A stretch of DNA of 64,000 nucleotides from Roseovarius amoyensis. GTDB taxonomy: Bacteria > Pseudomonadota > Alphaproteobacteria > Rhodobacterales > Rhodobacteraceae. The notes beneath the pieces were generated by a model that saw only the letters and a list, made by a program, of their open reading frames with translations, made no database searches and was not told where the DNA came from. Each line of letters opens with the position of its first letter. Position 1 is the stretch's first letter. Positions 25,124 through 34,182 of this stretch are shown here, in pieces. The position numbers were made by a program, and so were the translations under genes. Location: assembly GCF_003260265.1 (NCBI RefSeq), contig NZ_QITQ01000019.1:1-64000 (forward strand), given 5' to 3'.

Positions 25124-25777
25124 GTGAGCGATAGCGACAGCTTTATTGACGAGGTAACCGAAGAGGTCCGGCGCGACCGGCTGTTCGGATATGTGCGCCG
25201 TTACGGCTGGCTGGCGGTGCTGTGCGTGGTGCTGCTGGTGGGCGGCGCGGCGTGGAACGAATGGCACAAGTCGGCCGAGCGCCAGAGCGCGCAGAAATTC
25301 GGCGACGCCATTCTGGCGGCGCTGGAAAAGCCTGAGCGCGCGGACCGCGTCACGGCGCTAGAGACGGTCGAGGCGCCCAGCGCCGGCGGCAAGGCGATGC
25401 TGGCCCTGCTGACCGCCGCCGAGGAGGGCAGCGACGACCCCGCCGGGGCCGCAAGCCGCCTGCTGGACCTGGCCGACAGCACCGAAGAGATACCGCAGGC
25501 CTATCGTCAGCTCGCCACGCTCAAGGCGGTGGCGATTGCCGATTCCGGGCTGGACGTGGACGAGCGGCGCATGCGGCTGGAGGGTCTGACGCAATCCGGC
25601 GGGCTGGTGCGGCTTTTGGCCGAGGAACAGCTGGCGCTGCTGGATATAGAGACAGGTGAGCGCGACGCGGCGCTTGATAGGCTGCAACGGATCGTCGAGG
25701 ATGCCGAGGCAACGGCGGGCTTGCGTCAGCGCGCGGCACAGGTGATCGTGGCGCTGGGCGGCGAGTTGGCCGCCTGA
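25124..25777 (+). CDS. Membrane-anchored TPR-like protein (YfgM-type)
   Basis: A 217-aa protein starting with GTG. After a short cytoplasmic head (SFIDEVTEEVRRDRLFGYVRRY) comes one transmembrane segment at about 27-45, and a periplasmic helical repeat domain. The layout, size and position just before bamB match the YfgM/DUF2133-like family, which links the Sec translocon to periplasmic chaperones in E. coli. That role is inferred. GGGGCG lies upstream. Confidence 0.75.
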   Translation: MSDSDSFIDEVTEEVRRDRLFGYVRRYGWLAVLCVVLLVGGAAWNEWHKSAERQSAQKFGDAILAALEKPERADRVTALETVEAPSAGGKAMLALLTAAEEGSDDPAGAASRLLDLADSTEEIPQAYRQLATLKAVAIADSGLDVDERRMRLEGLTQSGGLVRLLAEEQLALLDIETGERDAALDRLQRIVEDAEATAGLRQRAAQVIVALGGELAA

Positions 25778-25830
25778 AGGCGATGAATTTGATATGCGCC
25801 GGTCGCGATTGGCGCAAGCGCACCGGCAAG

Positions 25831-27177
25831 ATGGGGGCGAATGCCTTGAAAACATTTGCGATTTCTTTCGGATTGGTGGGCATGGTCCTGCTTGCGGCCT
25901 GCGCCAAGAAGGAACATGTCCTTCCGGGTGAGCGGCACGATATTCGCTCGGTCCTGACCGAGGGCGCGGGTGAAACCACGCTCGCCTCGACCGAAGCGCC
26001 GGCACAGGCGCCGCCGCTGGCGCTGCCCGCCGCCCGCGCCAACACCGAATGGCCCCAGAGCATCGCCAGCCCCGCCACGCGCACCGCGCATCCGGCGCTG
26101 GGCCGCGCGCCACAGCTGATCTGGTCGGTCGGCATCGGCGAGGGCGACAGCCGCCGCAACCGTATCACCGCCGATCCGGTGGTGGCCGGGGGGCTGATCT
26201 ATACGCTGGACGCGCTGGCGCGGGTCAGTGCGGTGTCACCTTCGGGCCAGGTGGTCTGGTCGCGCGACCTGACGCCGCCGGGCGAATCCGGTCACGACGC
26301 CAGTGGCGGCGGGCTGGCCTATGGCGGCGGCAAGCTGTTCGTCTCTTCCGGTTTCGGGCTGATGACCGCGCTTGACGCGCGCACCGGCGAAATCGTCTGG
26401 CAGCAGGACCTGGATACCACCGGCACCGGCAGCCCCACGGTATACGGCGACCTGGTCTATCTGGTCTCGGGCGACGAGATCGGCTGGGCGCTGGACACCG
26501 GCAACGGCCGCATCCGGTGGCAGGTTTCCGGCACGCCCGACAACAATAACGTGCTAGGCGCCCCGGCGCCGGCGATTTCGGACAAATATGCCGTATTCGC
26601 CTTTGGCTCGGGCCAGGTACAGGGCGCGTTCCGCAAGGGCGGGCTGCGGCGCTGGGATGCACAGGTTGCAGGGCGGCGCGCGGGCTTTGGCACCGGCGCG
26701 GTGACCGACATCACCACCGATCCGGTGATCGACGGCGACACCGTCTATGTCGGCAGCCATGCGGGGCGCACGATCGCGCTGGGCCTGGGCAATGGCGAAC
26801 GCCTGTGGACGGCGCCTGACGGGCCGCTGAACCCGGTGTGGCCGGCTGGCGGGTCGCTGTTCATGATCTCCGACCGTAACGAGCTGCTGCGCCTTTCGGC
26901 GCGCGATGGCAGCCGGCAGTGGGGGGTAAAGCTGCCCTTCTTCACCAAGGCCAAGCCGCGCAAGCAGAACGAGATTTTCGCCCATTACGGGCCGATCATC
27001 GCCGGCGGACGGCTGATCGTGGCCTCGAATGACGGGCTGATGCGGCTGTTCGACCCGCAAAGCGGCCAGGCACTGGGCACGATCCCGTTGCCGGGCGGTG
27101 CAACCACCAACCCGGTGGTGGCCAATGGCACGCTTTACGTGGTTTCGACCAAGGGACAGTTGCTGGCTTTCCGCTGA
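25831..27177 (+). CDS. bamB: Outer membrane assembly lipoprotein BamB-like (PQQ repeat beta-propeller)
   Basis: A lipoprotein signal (FGLVGMVLLAAC, lipidated Cys about 24 residues from the start) is followed by a propeller of PQQ-type repeats with GGLIYTLDALARVSA, GKLFVSSGFGLMTALDARTG and DGDTVYVGSHAGRTIAL. BamB is the accessory part of the BAM complex that inserts beta-barrel proteins. The start is uncertain: ATG at 25783, ATG at 25831, or TTG at 25846, which has GGGGG at good spacing and gives a more usual signal peptide. It lies between the TPR protein and der, a common gene order. Confidence 0.88.
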   Translation: MGANALKTFAISFGLVGMVLLAACAKKEHVLPGERHDIRSVLTEGAGETTLASTEAPAQAPPLALPAARANTEWPQSIASPATRTAHPALGRAPQLIWSVGIGEGDSRRNRITADPVVAGGLIYTLDALARVSAVSPSGQVVWSRDLTPPGESGHDASGGGLAYGGGKLFVSSGFGLMTALDARTGEIVWQQDLDTTGTGSPTVYGDLVYLVSGDEIGWALDTGNGRIRWQVSGTPDNNNVLGAPAPAISDKYAVFAFGSGQVQGAFRKGGLRRWDAQVAGRRAGFGTGAVTDITTDPVIDGDTVYVGSHAGRTIALGLGNGERLWTAPDGPLNPVWPAGGSLFMISDRNELLRLSARDGSRQWGVKLPFFTKAKPRKQNEIFAHYGPIIAGGRLIVASNDGLMRLFDPQSGQALGTIPLPGGATTNPVVANGTLYVVSTKGQLLAFR

Positions 27178-27225
27178 CGCGCATCTGCGCTATGGGGACT
27201 GCCTGACCCCGCCCTGGAGCGCATC

Positions 27226-28692
27226 ATGAGTTTCACCCTCGCCATCGTCGGGCGGCCCAATGTGGGCAAGTCGACGTTGTTCAACCGCCTTGTCGGCAAG
27301 CGCCTGGCGCTGGTCGATGACCGTCCCGGCGTGACCCGCGACCTGCGTGAAGGCGCGGCGCGGCTGCTGGACCTGCGTTTTACCGTGATCGACACCGCCG
27401 GGCTGGAAGAGGCGACCGATGCCTCGCTCGAGGGGCGGATGCGGCGGCTGACCGAACGGGCGGTCGAAATGGCTGATATCTGCCTGTTCCTGATCGACGC
27501 GCGCACCGGTGTCACCCCCGATGACGAGGTCTTCGCCGACATCCTGCGCCGGCGTTCGAACCATGTGATCCTGGCCGCCAACAAGGCCGAGGGCTCGGCC
27601 GCCGATTCCGGCGTGATCGAGGCATGGACGCTGGGTCTTGGCGAGCCGGTGGCGCTGTCGGCCGAACACGGGCAGGGGTTGGACGAACTTTATGCCCGGC
27701 TGCGCCCGCTGGCCGATGCCTTTGCCGAGGCGGCAGAGGACGCACCCGAAGAGGCGCCCCGGACGGATGTCGATATCGTCGACGGCGATGCCATGCCCGG
27801 GGATGCGGCGCACAAGCCCACCCCCGAACGCCCGCTGCAGGTTGCCGTGGTGGGGCGTCCGAACGCCGGAAAATCGACCCTGATCAACAAGATACTTGGC
27901 GAGGACCGGTTGCTGACCGGCCCCGAGGCCGGGATAACCCGGGATGCCATCTCGCTCAGGATCGACTGGGACGGGATGCCGGTGCGCCTGTTCGACACTG
28001 CCGGGATGCGCAAGCGGGCCAAGGTGCAGGACAAGCTGGAAAAGCTGTCGGTTGCCGACGGGTTGCGCGCGGTGCGTTTTGCCGAGGTGGTGGTCGTGCT
28101 GCTGGATGCGGCGATTCCGTTCGAGCAACAGGACCTGCGCATCGCCGACCTGGCCTCGCGCGAGGGGCGTGCGGTGGTGGTGGCCGTCAACAAGTGGGAC
28201 GTCGAGCAAAACAAGCGCGAAAAGCTGGCGGAACTGCGCGAGGCGTTCGACCGCCTGCTGCCGCAGTTGCGGGGCGCGCCGCTGGTCACCGTGTCGGCCA
28301 AGACCGGGCGGGGGCTGGACCGGCTGCGCGCGGCGGTGGAGCGTGCCCATGATGTCTGGAACCGGCGCGTCAGCACCGCGCGGCTGAACCGCTGGCTTGA
28401 GGGGATGCTGGCACAGCACCCGCCGCCGGCACCGGGCGGGCGGCGCATCCGCTTGCGCTATATGACCCAGGTCAAGACCCGGCCGCCCGGGTTCGTGGTG
28501 ATGTGCTCGTATCCCGAAAAGCTGCCCGAAAGCTATTCGCGCTACCTGATCGGCGGGCTGCGCGAGGATTTCGACATGCCCGGCACGCCGATCCGGCTGT
28601 TTTTCCGCAGCCAGGCGGACAAGAACCCCTTCAAGGGGCGGCGTAAGCCGGGCCCGTCGAAGCTGCGCAAGCATCTCGACAAAAAGGGGTAG
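27226..28692 (+). CDS. der: GTPase Der (EngA), 50S ribosome assembly
   Basis: A 488-aa double GTPase. G1 motifs are GRPNVGKST near residue 10 and GRPNAGKST near 211; both G3 motifs are DTAG; G4 is NKAE in the first domain (slightly divergent from NKxD) and NKWD in the second. The C-terminal KH-like domain ends with a basic tail ([15 protein letters not shown]). It is essential for large-subunit maturation. Confidence 0.96.
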   Translation: MSFTLAIVGRPNVGKSTLFNRLVGKRLALVDDRPGVTRDLREGAARLLDLRFTVIDTAGLEEATDASLEGRMRRLTERAVEMADICLFLIDARTGVTPDDEVFADILRRRSNHVILAANKAEGSAADSGVIEAWTLGLGEPVALSAEHGQGLDELYARLRPLADAFAEAAEDAPEEAPRTDVDIVDGDAMPGDAAHKPTPERPLQVAVVGRPNAGKSTLINKILGEDRLLTGPEAGITRDAISLRIDWDGMPVRLFDTAGMRKRAKVQDKLEKLSVADGLRAVRFAEVVVVLLDAAIPFEQQDLRIADLASREGRAVVVAVNKWDVEQNKREKLAELREAFDRLLPQLRGAPLVTVSAKTGRGLDRLRAAVERAHDVWNRRVSTARLNRWLEGMLAQHPPPAPGGRRIRLRYMTQVKTRPPGFVVMCSYPEKLPESYSRYLIGGLREDFDMPGTPIRLFFRSQADKNPFKGRRKPGPSKLRKHLDKKG

Positions 28693-28727
28693 GGGCGGCG
28701 ACATCGGCGGCCTTCGATTGCCGCAGC

Positions 28728-29438
28728 TCAGGCGCCCCGCTGGCGCTGTCGCACGACCAGCGTGCCCAGCACCGCGATACCGGCGACGCATAGCGCCAGA
28801 ACCGCGATGTTTCGTGGCTCCAGGTTGCTGACGATGATGCCAACCAGCGCCCAGACCAGCGTCAGCGCGTATTCCGGGGTGTTCGGGCGGGCAATCAGGA
28901 CCCCAGCGCCGATGACCAGCGCCAGCACGATCATCGCGATCGCCGCGGCCTGTTCCCCCATGATGCTGTGACCGGCCAGAACCAGCGCCAGCGCCACGCA
29001 GGAGGCCGCCGTCAGCCACCCGGCATAAAGCGCGACCGGCACGGCCAGCCACAGGCGGTCACCCCGGCCGCAGGACAAGAGCGCCATGATGGCTGTCACC
29101 AGCATGACCCAGATCAGCACCGTGGCCCAAAGGGGCGACATCTGCGCCACCGGGATCCAGGCGGCGCCCACGACGAGGCTGACGATCAGCGGCCAGCGCG
29201 GGGCATCCCAGTCGGGCGCCTCGGCGCGCGCCAGCAGCCCGAATGCGGCCCCCGCCACCAGCCACAGATAGATCAACCCCCAGATGGCAAAGGCGTACCC
29301 CTCGGGCTGTACCGGCGGGTCGATCTGCGGCAGGGGGAACTGATCGGGCCGGAACCCGTTAAAGCCCGTCGTCGTCAGCGGCGACAACAGGAATGCCACT
29401 GCTGCGGTCAGGGTGAGGATGGCTTTCATGCGGTTCAT
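28728..29438 (-). CDS. TspO/MBR-like tryptophan-rich membrane protein
   Basis: A 236-aa membrane protein with about seven hydrophobic segments. The motif QPEGYAFAIWGLIYLWLV near residues 46-63 resembles the longer TspO/MBR-like family found in many bacteria. Classical TspO binds porphyrins; this longer type is uncharacterised. Start at 29438 or 29429; neither has a good ribosome binding site. It is convergent with der. Confidence 0.65.
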   Translation of the reverse strand: MNRMKAILTLTAAVAFLLSPLTTTGFNGFRPDQFPLPQIDPPVQPEGYAFAIWGLIYLWLVAGAAFGLLARAEAPDWDAPRWPLIVSLVVGAAWIPVAQMSPLWATVLIWVMLVTAIMALLSCGRGDRLWLAVPVALYAGWLTAASCVALALVLAGHSIMGEQAAAIAMIVLALVIGAGVLIARPNTPEYALTLVWALVGIIVSNLEPRNIAVLALCVAGIAVLGTLVVRQRQRGA

Positions 29439-29639
29439 GGGATGGGATGTGGTTGTGCGGGCGGCAGAGTCAATGGCCGGCCCGTACGGCTTTCCGGCGC
29501 GCGCGTGGCCGTTCAGCCGCGAAACGGGCGGCAAACTGCCGCCTGTGTACTTGCCAAGAGAGGGCAAAAAATCCCATGCTCGGCCGGGACGAACGCCGGC
29601 TGGCGGATGCGCTGGCGCCGAATCGGACGAGGTGTCGGG

Positions 29640-30629
29640 ATGACGGATATACGCAGCCATACACGGGCCTACGCCACCAAGCGCGATGCGATGGGCGGAC
29701 TGAGCCTGACCGCCACGCTGGCCGCCTATGCGGTGGCGCTGGTGATCGGGGCGCAGTATGCGGCGCTGCCGTGGATATCGGTGCCGATGGTGGTGGTGCT
29801 GGCCTTTGCCTCTGTCCGGCTCTACGTGCTGCAGCACGATTGCGGGCATTATTCGCTGTTCGAAACCAGGTGGGTCAACGATGTGGCCGGGCACCTGCTG
29901 TCGGTCTTTTCGCTGACGCCCTACCGGGTGATGCAGTACAATCACAACCTGCACCACGCCTATCTGGGCAACCTCGACCATCGCGAATCGACCGAGGTCT
30001 ATACCATGACGCTGGCCGAATGGCGGGCGGCGCCACCGCTCAGACGGCTGTGGTACCGGCTTTATCGCAACCCACTGGCGATGCTGTCGTTGGGGGGGAT
30101 TTTCACCTATTTCATCGTCTATCGCTGGCCCCGCAATACCCGCAAGGTGGGGGTGGGCGGCGTGATCGCGCACAATATCGCGGTGGCGGCCTGGGCGATC
30201 GTGGTCTGGCTGACGCTGGGGGTGGCCGGTCTGGTGGTGCTGGGCCTCAGCGCCGTGCTGGCGGGGGTGATCGGGGTGTTCCTAGTCTATCTGCAGCACA
30301 ATTTCGAAGACACCTACTGGGACCGCAAGCCCGATCTCGATTTCCGCAAGGCGACGCTGGTGGGGTCCAGTTCGCTGGACCTTGGCCACTGGTGGGATAT
30401 CGGCACTGGCAACATCGCCTATCACGATCTGCATCACTACAACCCCGCGATCCCGTCCTACCGGCTGCGCCAGTGCCAAAAGGCCCTGCCGGACGAGCTG
30501 AAAAGCCACGAGGTGATCCGCTGGCCCGAGGCCATCGCCAGCTTTCGGCTGAAGCTGTGGGATGAAGAGCGCCAAAGACTGGTGCCGTTCCCGCCACGGC
30601 GCGAGGAGGCGGCAATCGCCGCCGGATAA
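29640..30629 (+). CDS. Membrane fatty acid desaturase family protein
   Basis: A 329-aa protein with the three histidine boxes of di-iron membrane desaturases: HDCGH near residue 69, HNLHH near 104 and HDLHH near 265, separated by pairs of transmembrane segments. It likely introduces a double bond into an acyl chain or modifies a related lipid; the exact substrate is open. GAGG precedes the ATG. A weak copy of the dispersed motif of 6376 lies about 90 bp upstream. Confidence 0.88.
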   Translation: MTDIRSHTRAYATKRDAMGGLSLTATLAAYAVALVIGAQYAALPWISVPMVVVLAFASVRLYVLQHDCGHYSLFETRWVNDVAGHLLSVFSLTPYRVMQYNHNLHHAYLGNLDHRESTEVYTMTLAEWRAAPPLRRLWYRLYRNPLAMLSLGGIFTYFIVYRWPRNTRKVGVGGVIAHNIAVAAWAIVVWLTLGVAGLVVLGLSAVLAGVIGVFLVYLQHNFEDTYWDRKPDLDFRKATLVGSSSLDLGHWWDIGTGNIAYHDLHHYNPAIPSYRLRQCQKALPDELKSHEVIRWPEAIASFRLKLWDEERQRLVPFPPRREEAAIAAG

Positions 30630-30704
30630 GCCGCTGTGAAGAAACGGTAAACCGCATCGGCCATTTGGCGCCGATGGCGGCGTGCGGCGTCTGGATACAT
30701 CTTG

Positions 30705-30728
30705 ATTTGGCGGTGAAAACTGCCAAAT
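30705..30728 (+). promoter_or_regulatory. 10-bp stem with GAAA loop upstream of the EF-hand gene
   Basis: ATTTGGCGGT (30705-30714) and ACTGCCAAAT (30719-30728) pair with one G-T wobble around a GAAA loop, 64 bp before the start codon at 30792. It may be a leader RNA hairpin, or a palindromic binding site since it overlaps TTGATT. Confidence 0.4.
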
Positions 30729-30791
30729 TCCGCGAGTGGGCAGTTGTGCCCTCGTCCGGCGGCAATAGCCGCCACTGGAGTTGAGACCCCA

Positions 30792-31025
30792 ATGAAAACG
30801 CATGTACTGTTCCTTGCCGCCGCGATGGCGGTCACCGCAGTTCAGGCATCCGCCGCCGCTGTCGAGGATACCGACGGCAACGGCGCCTATTCGATGGATG
30901 AGCTGATGGCGGCTTATCCCGATATGACCGAGGAAACCTTTGCCACCGCCGATGCCGACGGTTCCGGCGAAGTCAGCGAGGACGAGCTCGCCGCGGCGGT
31001 CGATATGGGCATTCTGGCCGAATAA
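30792..31025 (+). CDS. Secreted EF-hand calcium-binding protein
   Basis: A 77-aa protein with a signal peptide (cleavage probably after ASA near residue 21) and two EF-hand loops: DTDGNGAYSMDE and DADGSGEVSEDE, both with all expected calcium ligands. The mature protein is nearly only this pair and is very acidic. It is probably a periplasmic or extracellular calcium buffer or sensor. The start at 30792 follows GGAG at a rather long spacing. Confidence 0.85.
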   Translation: MKTHVLFLAAAMAVTAVQASAAAVEDTDGNGAYSMDELMAAYPDMTEETFATADADGSGEVSEDELAAAVDMGILAE

Positions 31026-31142
31026 GGCGTGCCGCGCCAAGTGGCGCGGTTCCCGGCCCCGGCCTCAAAGCCGGGGTCACACCTTGCAAGGGCCAAACCA
31101 CCCGTCCGACGAATTCATGATGGGGAGAGGCAGATCAAAGGA

Positions 31143-31182
31143 GGCGTTCCGACACCGGTGCGACCCCTGGCATCGGAACGCC
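31143..31182 (-). terminator. Hairpin downstream of the sigma factor gene
   Basis: GGCGTTCCGA (31143-31152) pairs with TCGGAACGCC (31173-31182). On the minus strand it directly follows the rpoH stop and is followed by TCCTTTG. Confidence 0.5.
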
Positions 31183-31187
31183 CCCGG

Positions 31188-32054
31188 TCAAGGAAGGGTC
31201 ACCAGCGCCCCTTCCTCTTGTCCCAGCGATTCGCGCAGCCGTTCCAGCCCGCGTTCGCGCAGCTGGCGCACGCGTTCGCGCGAGATGCCATAGGTTTCGC
31301 CCAGGTCCTGCAATGTCTTGGGCGGGTCCTGCATGACGTTGGCGATGACGATGTCGCGTTCGCGGTCGGGCAGGCGGTGCAGGTGCCGGCCCAGCGCCTT
31401 GCGGATCACGGCCAGGTCGTGACGGGCGGCCACTTCGGCCTCGACATCGCAATTGGGGTCCGGCAGCAGGTCGACCGCTTGGGTTCCGCCCTCACCCTCG
31501 CCGGTCAGGCGGTTGAGCGAGCTGTCGGCGGCGCCGAACTGACGGCGCATACCATCCAGTTCCCTGGGCGCGACACCCAAAAGTTGGGCAATGCGGATAT
31601 CGCGGTCTTCGGCCGTTTGCGCGGGGTCGTGCGGCAGCGACGCCTCGACCGGGCCGAGCCGAAAGAACGCCTTGCGCGCCTTGGCTGACCGCCCGCGCCG
31701 CACCAGCGACCAGTTGGCCATCCGGTAATCCTGTAACTCGGCCCGCACCCACCAGGCGGCATAGGTCGAAAACCGCACGCCGCGTTCGGGGTCGAACCCG
31801 TCCGCCGCGCGCATCAGCCCGAGAAAGGCGTGCTGCATCATGTCGGGGTCGTCCTGGGCGCGGGTCTTGGTAAAGCGCTGGGTCATCGACATCACCAGCG
31901 GGGTAAAGGCTGTGACCAGCCGGTTGCGCGCCTCGATGTCGCCCTTGTCGCGCCATGCACGGGCGAGGCGGCGCTCTTCGACCTCGCTCAACAGGGCGGG
32001 GCGGGCGCGGACGGCCTCGCTGGCGGTGGTGGTGGGAATGTAGGGTTTGTTCAT
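31188..32054 (-). CDS. rpoH: RNA polymerase sigma factor, sigma-32 (RpoH) type
   Basis: A 288-aa sigma factor. Region 2 is seen in MMQHAFLGLMRAADGFDPE and FSTYAAWWVRAELQDY, and region 4 in LQDLGETYGISRERVRQL. Between them KARKAFFRLG lies where heat-shock sigma factors have their RpoH box. Roseobacters usually carry more than one rpoH; this could be the second type linked to singlet-oxygen stress, but the sequence alone does not decide. The start at 32054 has only a weak GAAG. It is divergent from the marR-like gene. Confidence 0.85.
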   Translation of the reverse strand: MNKPYIPTTTASEAVRARPALLSEVEERRLARAWRDKGDIEARNRLVTAFTPLVMSMTQRFTKTRAQDDPDMMQHAFLGLMRAADGFDPERGVRFSTYAAWWVRAELQDYRMANWSLVRRGRSAKARKAFFRLGPVEASLPHDPAQTAEDRDIRIAQLLGVAPRELDGMRRQFGAADSSLNRLTGEGEGGTQAVDLLPDPNCDVEAEVAARHDLAVIRKALGRHLHRLPDRERDIVIANVMQDPPKTLQDLGETYGISRERVRQLRERGLERLRESLGQEEGALVTLP

Positions 32055-32100
32055 GGCGCGCTTCGATGCTGGCTTGGATGTCTCGTTTCTGACCATTTGG

Positions 32101-32113
32101 TTTCGATTCGAAA
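32101..32113. promoter_or_regulatory. Candidate operator in the rpoH-marR divergent region
   Basis: TTTCGATTCGAAA is palindromic apart from its central base. A related half, TTTCGAGTCG, follows at about 32147-32156. The intergenic space is only 114 bp, so a regulator bound here could act on both genes. Autoregulation by the adjacent MarR protein is inferred. Confidence 0.5.
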
Positions 32114-32168
32114 TCATATGGACTGCACGCGGCTTGTCAATTTGATTTCGAGTCGCTATTAAATTCTC

Positions 32169-32765
32169 ATGATCGAGCCAGATGATTCCACACCGTGCGC
32201 CCTGAAGCTGGCCGAGATGATCGTGCATATCGGTCGCGCCGCGCGTGGCGAGGATTGCGGCGGCGCCGCCGGCATGACCGCCGCACAATGGAGCGCGCTG
32301 CGCTATTTCGCCCGCGCCAACCGCGCCTCGCGCACGCCGTCGGCCTTTGCCGAATTCCAGGCCACGACGCGCGGCACCGCCTCGCAGACAATCAAGACGC
32401 TGACGGCAAGGGGGCTGTTGGTGGGACGGCGGGCCGAACACGACCGGCGCAGCATGCAGTTCGACCTGACCGAGGAGGGCTGTGCATTGATGGCGCAGGA
32501 CCCGCTGCGCCACCTGACAATGGCAATCGACCGTCTGGCACCGCTGGACCAGGCGACATTGTCACGGCTGTTGCCCGACCTGGCGGTGGCGCTGGCGCGC
32601 GAACGCGGCGCCCATGCATTCGGCACCTGCGACAAATGCGACCATTACCAGGATCGTGACAAGGGCGGCTATTGCGCCTGCGTGGCGATGCAGCTGGCGC
32701 CGTTCGAGATCGGCCAGCTGTGCATGCGTTACGCACCAAAGCCCGAAGACGAAGCGGCGGCCTAG
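32169..32765 (+). CDS. MarR-type regulator with C-terminal cysteine cluster
   Basis: A 198-aa protein. Residues about 35-110 form a winged helix (MTAAQWSALRYF, TRGTASQTIKTLTARGLL, HDRRSMQFDLTEEG). The unusual part is the C-terminal tail with Cys154, Cys157, His159, Cys169, Cys171 and Cys185, which could bind a metal or Fe-S cluster, or sense redox state. MarR proteins usually lack such a tail. It is divergent from rpoH and may control it. Confidence 0.8.
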   Translation: MIEPDDSTPCALKLAEMIVHIGRAARGEDCGGAAGMTAAQWSALRYFARANRASRTPSAFAEFQATTRGTASQTIKTLTARGLLVGRRAEHDRRSMQFDLTEEGCALMAQDPLRHLTMAIDRLAPLDQATLSRLLPDLAVALARERGAHAFGTCDKCDHYQDRDKGGYCACVAMQLAPFEIGQLCMRYAPKPEDEAAA

Positions 32766-32785
32766 GGCCGCGTCATGCGCGGCCC
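32765..32785. terminator. Bidirectional hairpin between convergent marR and serS
   Basis: GGGCCGCG (32765-32772) and CGCGGCCC (32778-32785) form a perfect 8-bp stem around TCATG. There is no T-run. Confidence 0.5.
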
Positions 32786-32802
32786 GTGACCGGCCGGCCC
32801 TG

Positions 32803-34095
32803 TCAGGCCAGTTGTCCCCCGGGCGTCAGGCGCGTGCGCCCGCCCAGATAGGGGTGCAGCGCCTCGGGCAGATCGACCGTACCATCCGCCTGCTGGCCGT
32901 TTTCCAGCACCGCGATCAGGCAGCGCCCCACCGCCAGCCCCGAACCGTTGAGCGTATGCACGAATTGCGGCTTGCCGCCGCCTGCGGGGCGGAAACGGGC
33001 GTTCATCCGCCGGGCCTGGAAATCACCGCAGACCGAGACCGATGAGATTTCGCGATAGGTGTTCTGGCCGGGCAGCCAGACCTCGATATCGTGGGTGCGC
33101 CGCGCGCCGAACCCGATGTCGCCGGTGCACAGAGCCACCGTGCGATAGGACAGGTTCAGCCGCTGCAGGATGCCCTCGGCACAGCCTGTCATGCGCTCCA
33201 GTTCGTCGCGGCTGTGGTCGGGGTGGGTGATCGACACCATCTCGACCTTTTCGAACTGATGCTGGCGCAGCATCCCGGCGGTGTCCTTGCCTGCGCTGCC
33301 GGCCTCGGAGCGAAAGCACTGAGTATGGGCGACATGGCGGCGCGGCAGGCTGTTCTCTTCGATGACCTCGCCGGCGACGATGTTGGTCAGCGGCACCTCG
33401 GCGGTGGGCACCAGCCACCAGCCGTTGGTGGTGCGATAGCTGTCTTCGCCGAACTTGGGCAACTGCCCGGTGCCGTACATCATTTCCTCGCGCACCAGCA
33501 CCGGCGTCCAGGTCTCGGTCAGCCCGTTTTCGGTGATGTGCACGTCCAGCATGAACTGCGCCAGCGCCCGGTGAATGCGTGCGACGGCCCCCGACAGCAC
33601 GACGAAGCGCGAACCCGACAGCTTGGCCGCGGTTTCGAAATCCATGCCGGTCTTGACGCCTTCGATCTCGAAATGCTCTCGCGGCGCGAAATCGAGTGTG
33701 CGGGGCTCTCCCCAGCGGCGGATTTCGACGTTGTCGGCCTCGTCCGCACCGTCCGGCACGTCGTCGAGCGGCAGGTTGGGCAGCCCGGCCAGCATCTCGG
33801 TCAGCCTGGTGTCCAGCTCGCCCGCCTCGGTTTGCAGTTTGGCCACCTCGGCCTTTTTCGCGGCGACCAGTGCGCGCAGGCGCTCGAACTCTGCCTCGTC
33901 GCCGCGCGCCTTGGCGGCGCCCACTTCCTTGCTGGCGCGGTTCTGCTCGGCCTGGGCGGTCTCGGCCGCCAGGATGCGTGCGCGGCGTTCCTCGTCCAGC
34001 GCCAGGATGGCGGGCGAAGGTGCATCCACCCCGCGCCGGGCCAGCGCGGCGTCGAAGGCTTGCGGATTTTCGCGGATCGCGCGGATGTCGTGCAT
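32803..34095 (-). CDS. serS: Serine--tRNA ligase
   Basis: A 430-aa class II synthetase that charges tRNA-Ser and tRNA-Sec. The N-terminal ~110 residues form the coiled-coil arm that grips the long variable loop of tRNA-Ser. Catalytic motifs include [23 protein letters not shown] (motif 2, near 260; 23-residue segment referred to by its ends FRSEAG and HQFEK) and the C-terminal motif with [18 protein letters not shown] (motif 3). The start at 34095 has GGGGGAG upstream. One substrate, tRNA-Ser(CGA), is at 45 kb. Confidence 0.97.
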   Translation of the reverse strand: MHDIRAIRENPQAFDAALARRGVDAPSPAILALDEERRARILAAETAQAEQNRASKEVGAAKARGDEAEFERLRALVAAKKAEVAKLQTEAGELDTRLTEMLAGLPNLPLDDVPDGADEADNVEIRRWGEPRTLDFAPREHFEIEGVKTGMDFETAAKLSGSRFVVLSGAVARIHRALAQFMLDVHITENGLTETWTPVLVREEMMYGTGQLPKFGEDSYRTTNGWWLVPTAEVPLTNIVAGEVIEENSLPRRHVAHTQCFRSEAGSAGKDTAGMLRQHQFEKVEMVSITHPDHSRDELERMTGCAEGILQRLNLSYRTVALCTGDIGFGARRTHDIEVWLPGQNTYREISSVSVCGDFQARRMNARFRPAGGGKPQFVHTLNGSGLAVGRCLIAVLENGQQADGTVDLPEALHPYLGGRTRLTPGGQLA

Positions 34096-34182
34096 GGGTT
34101 CGCTCCCCCGGGGCAATGAGTCGTCCGCCGCCTTATGCCCCAGATTTCGGGCGGGGTGTAGGGTGGGGATCGAGGGAAAAGA

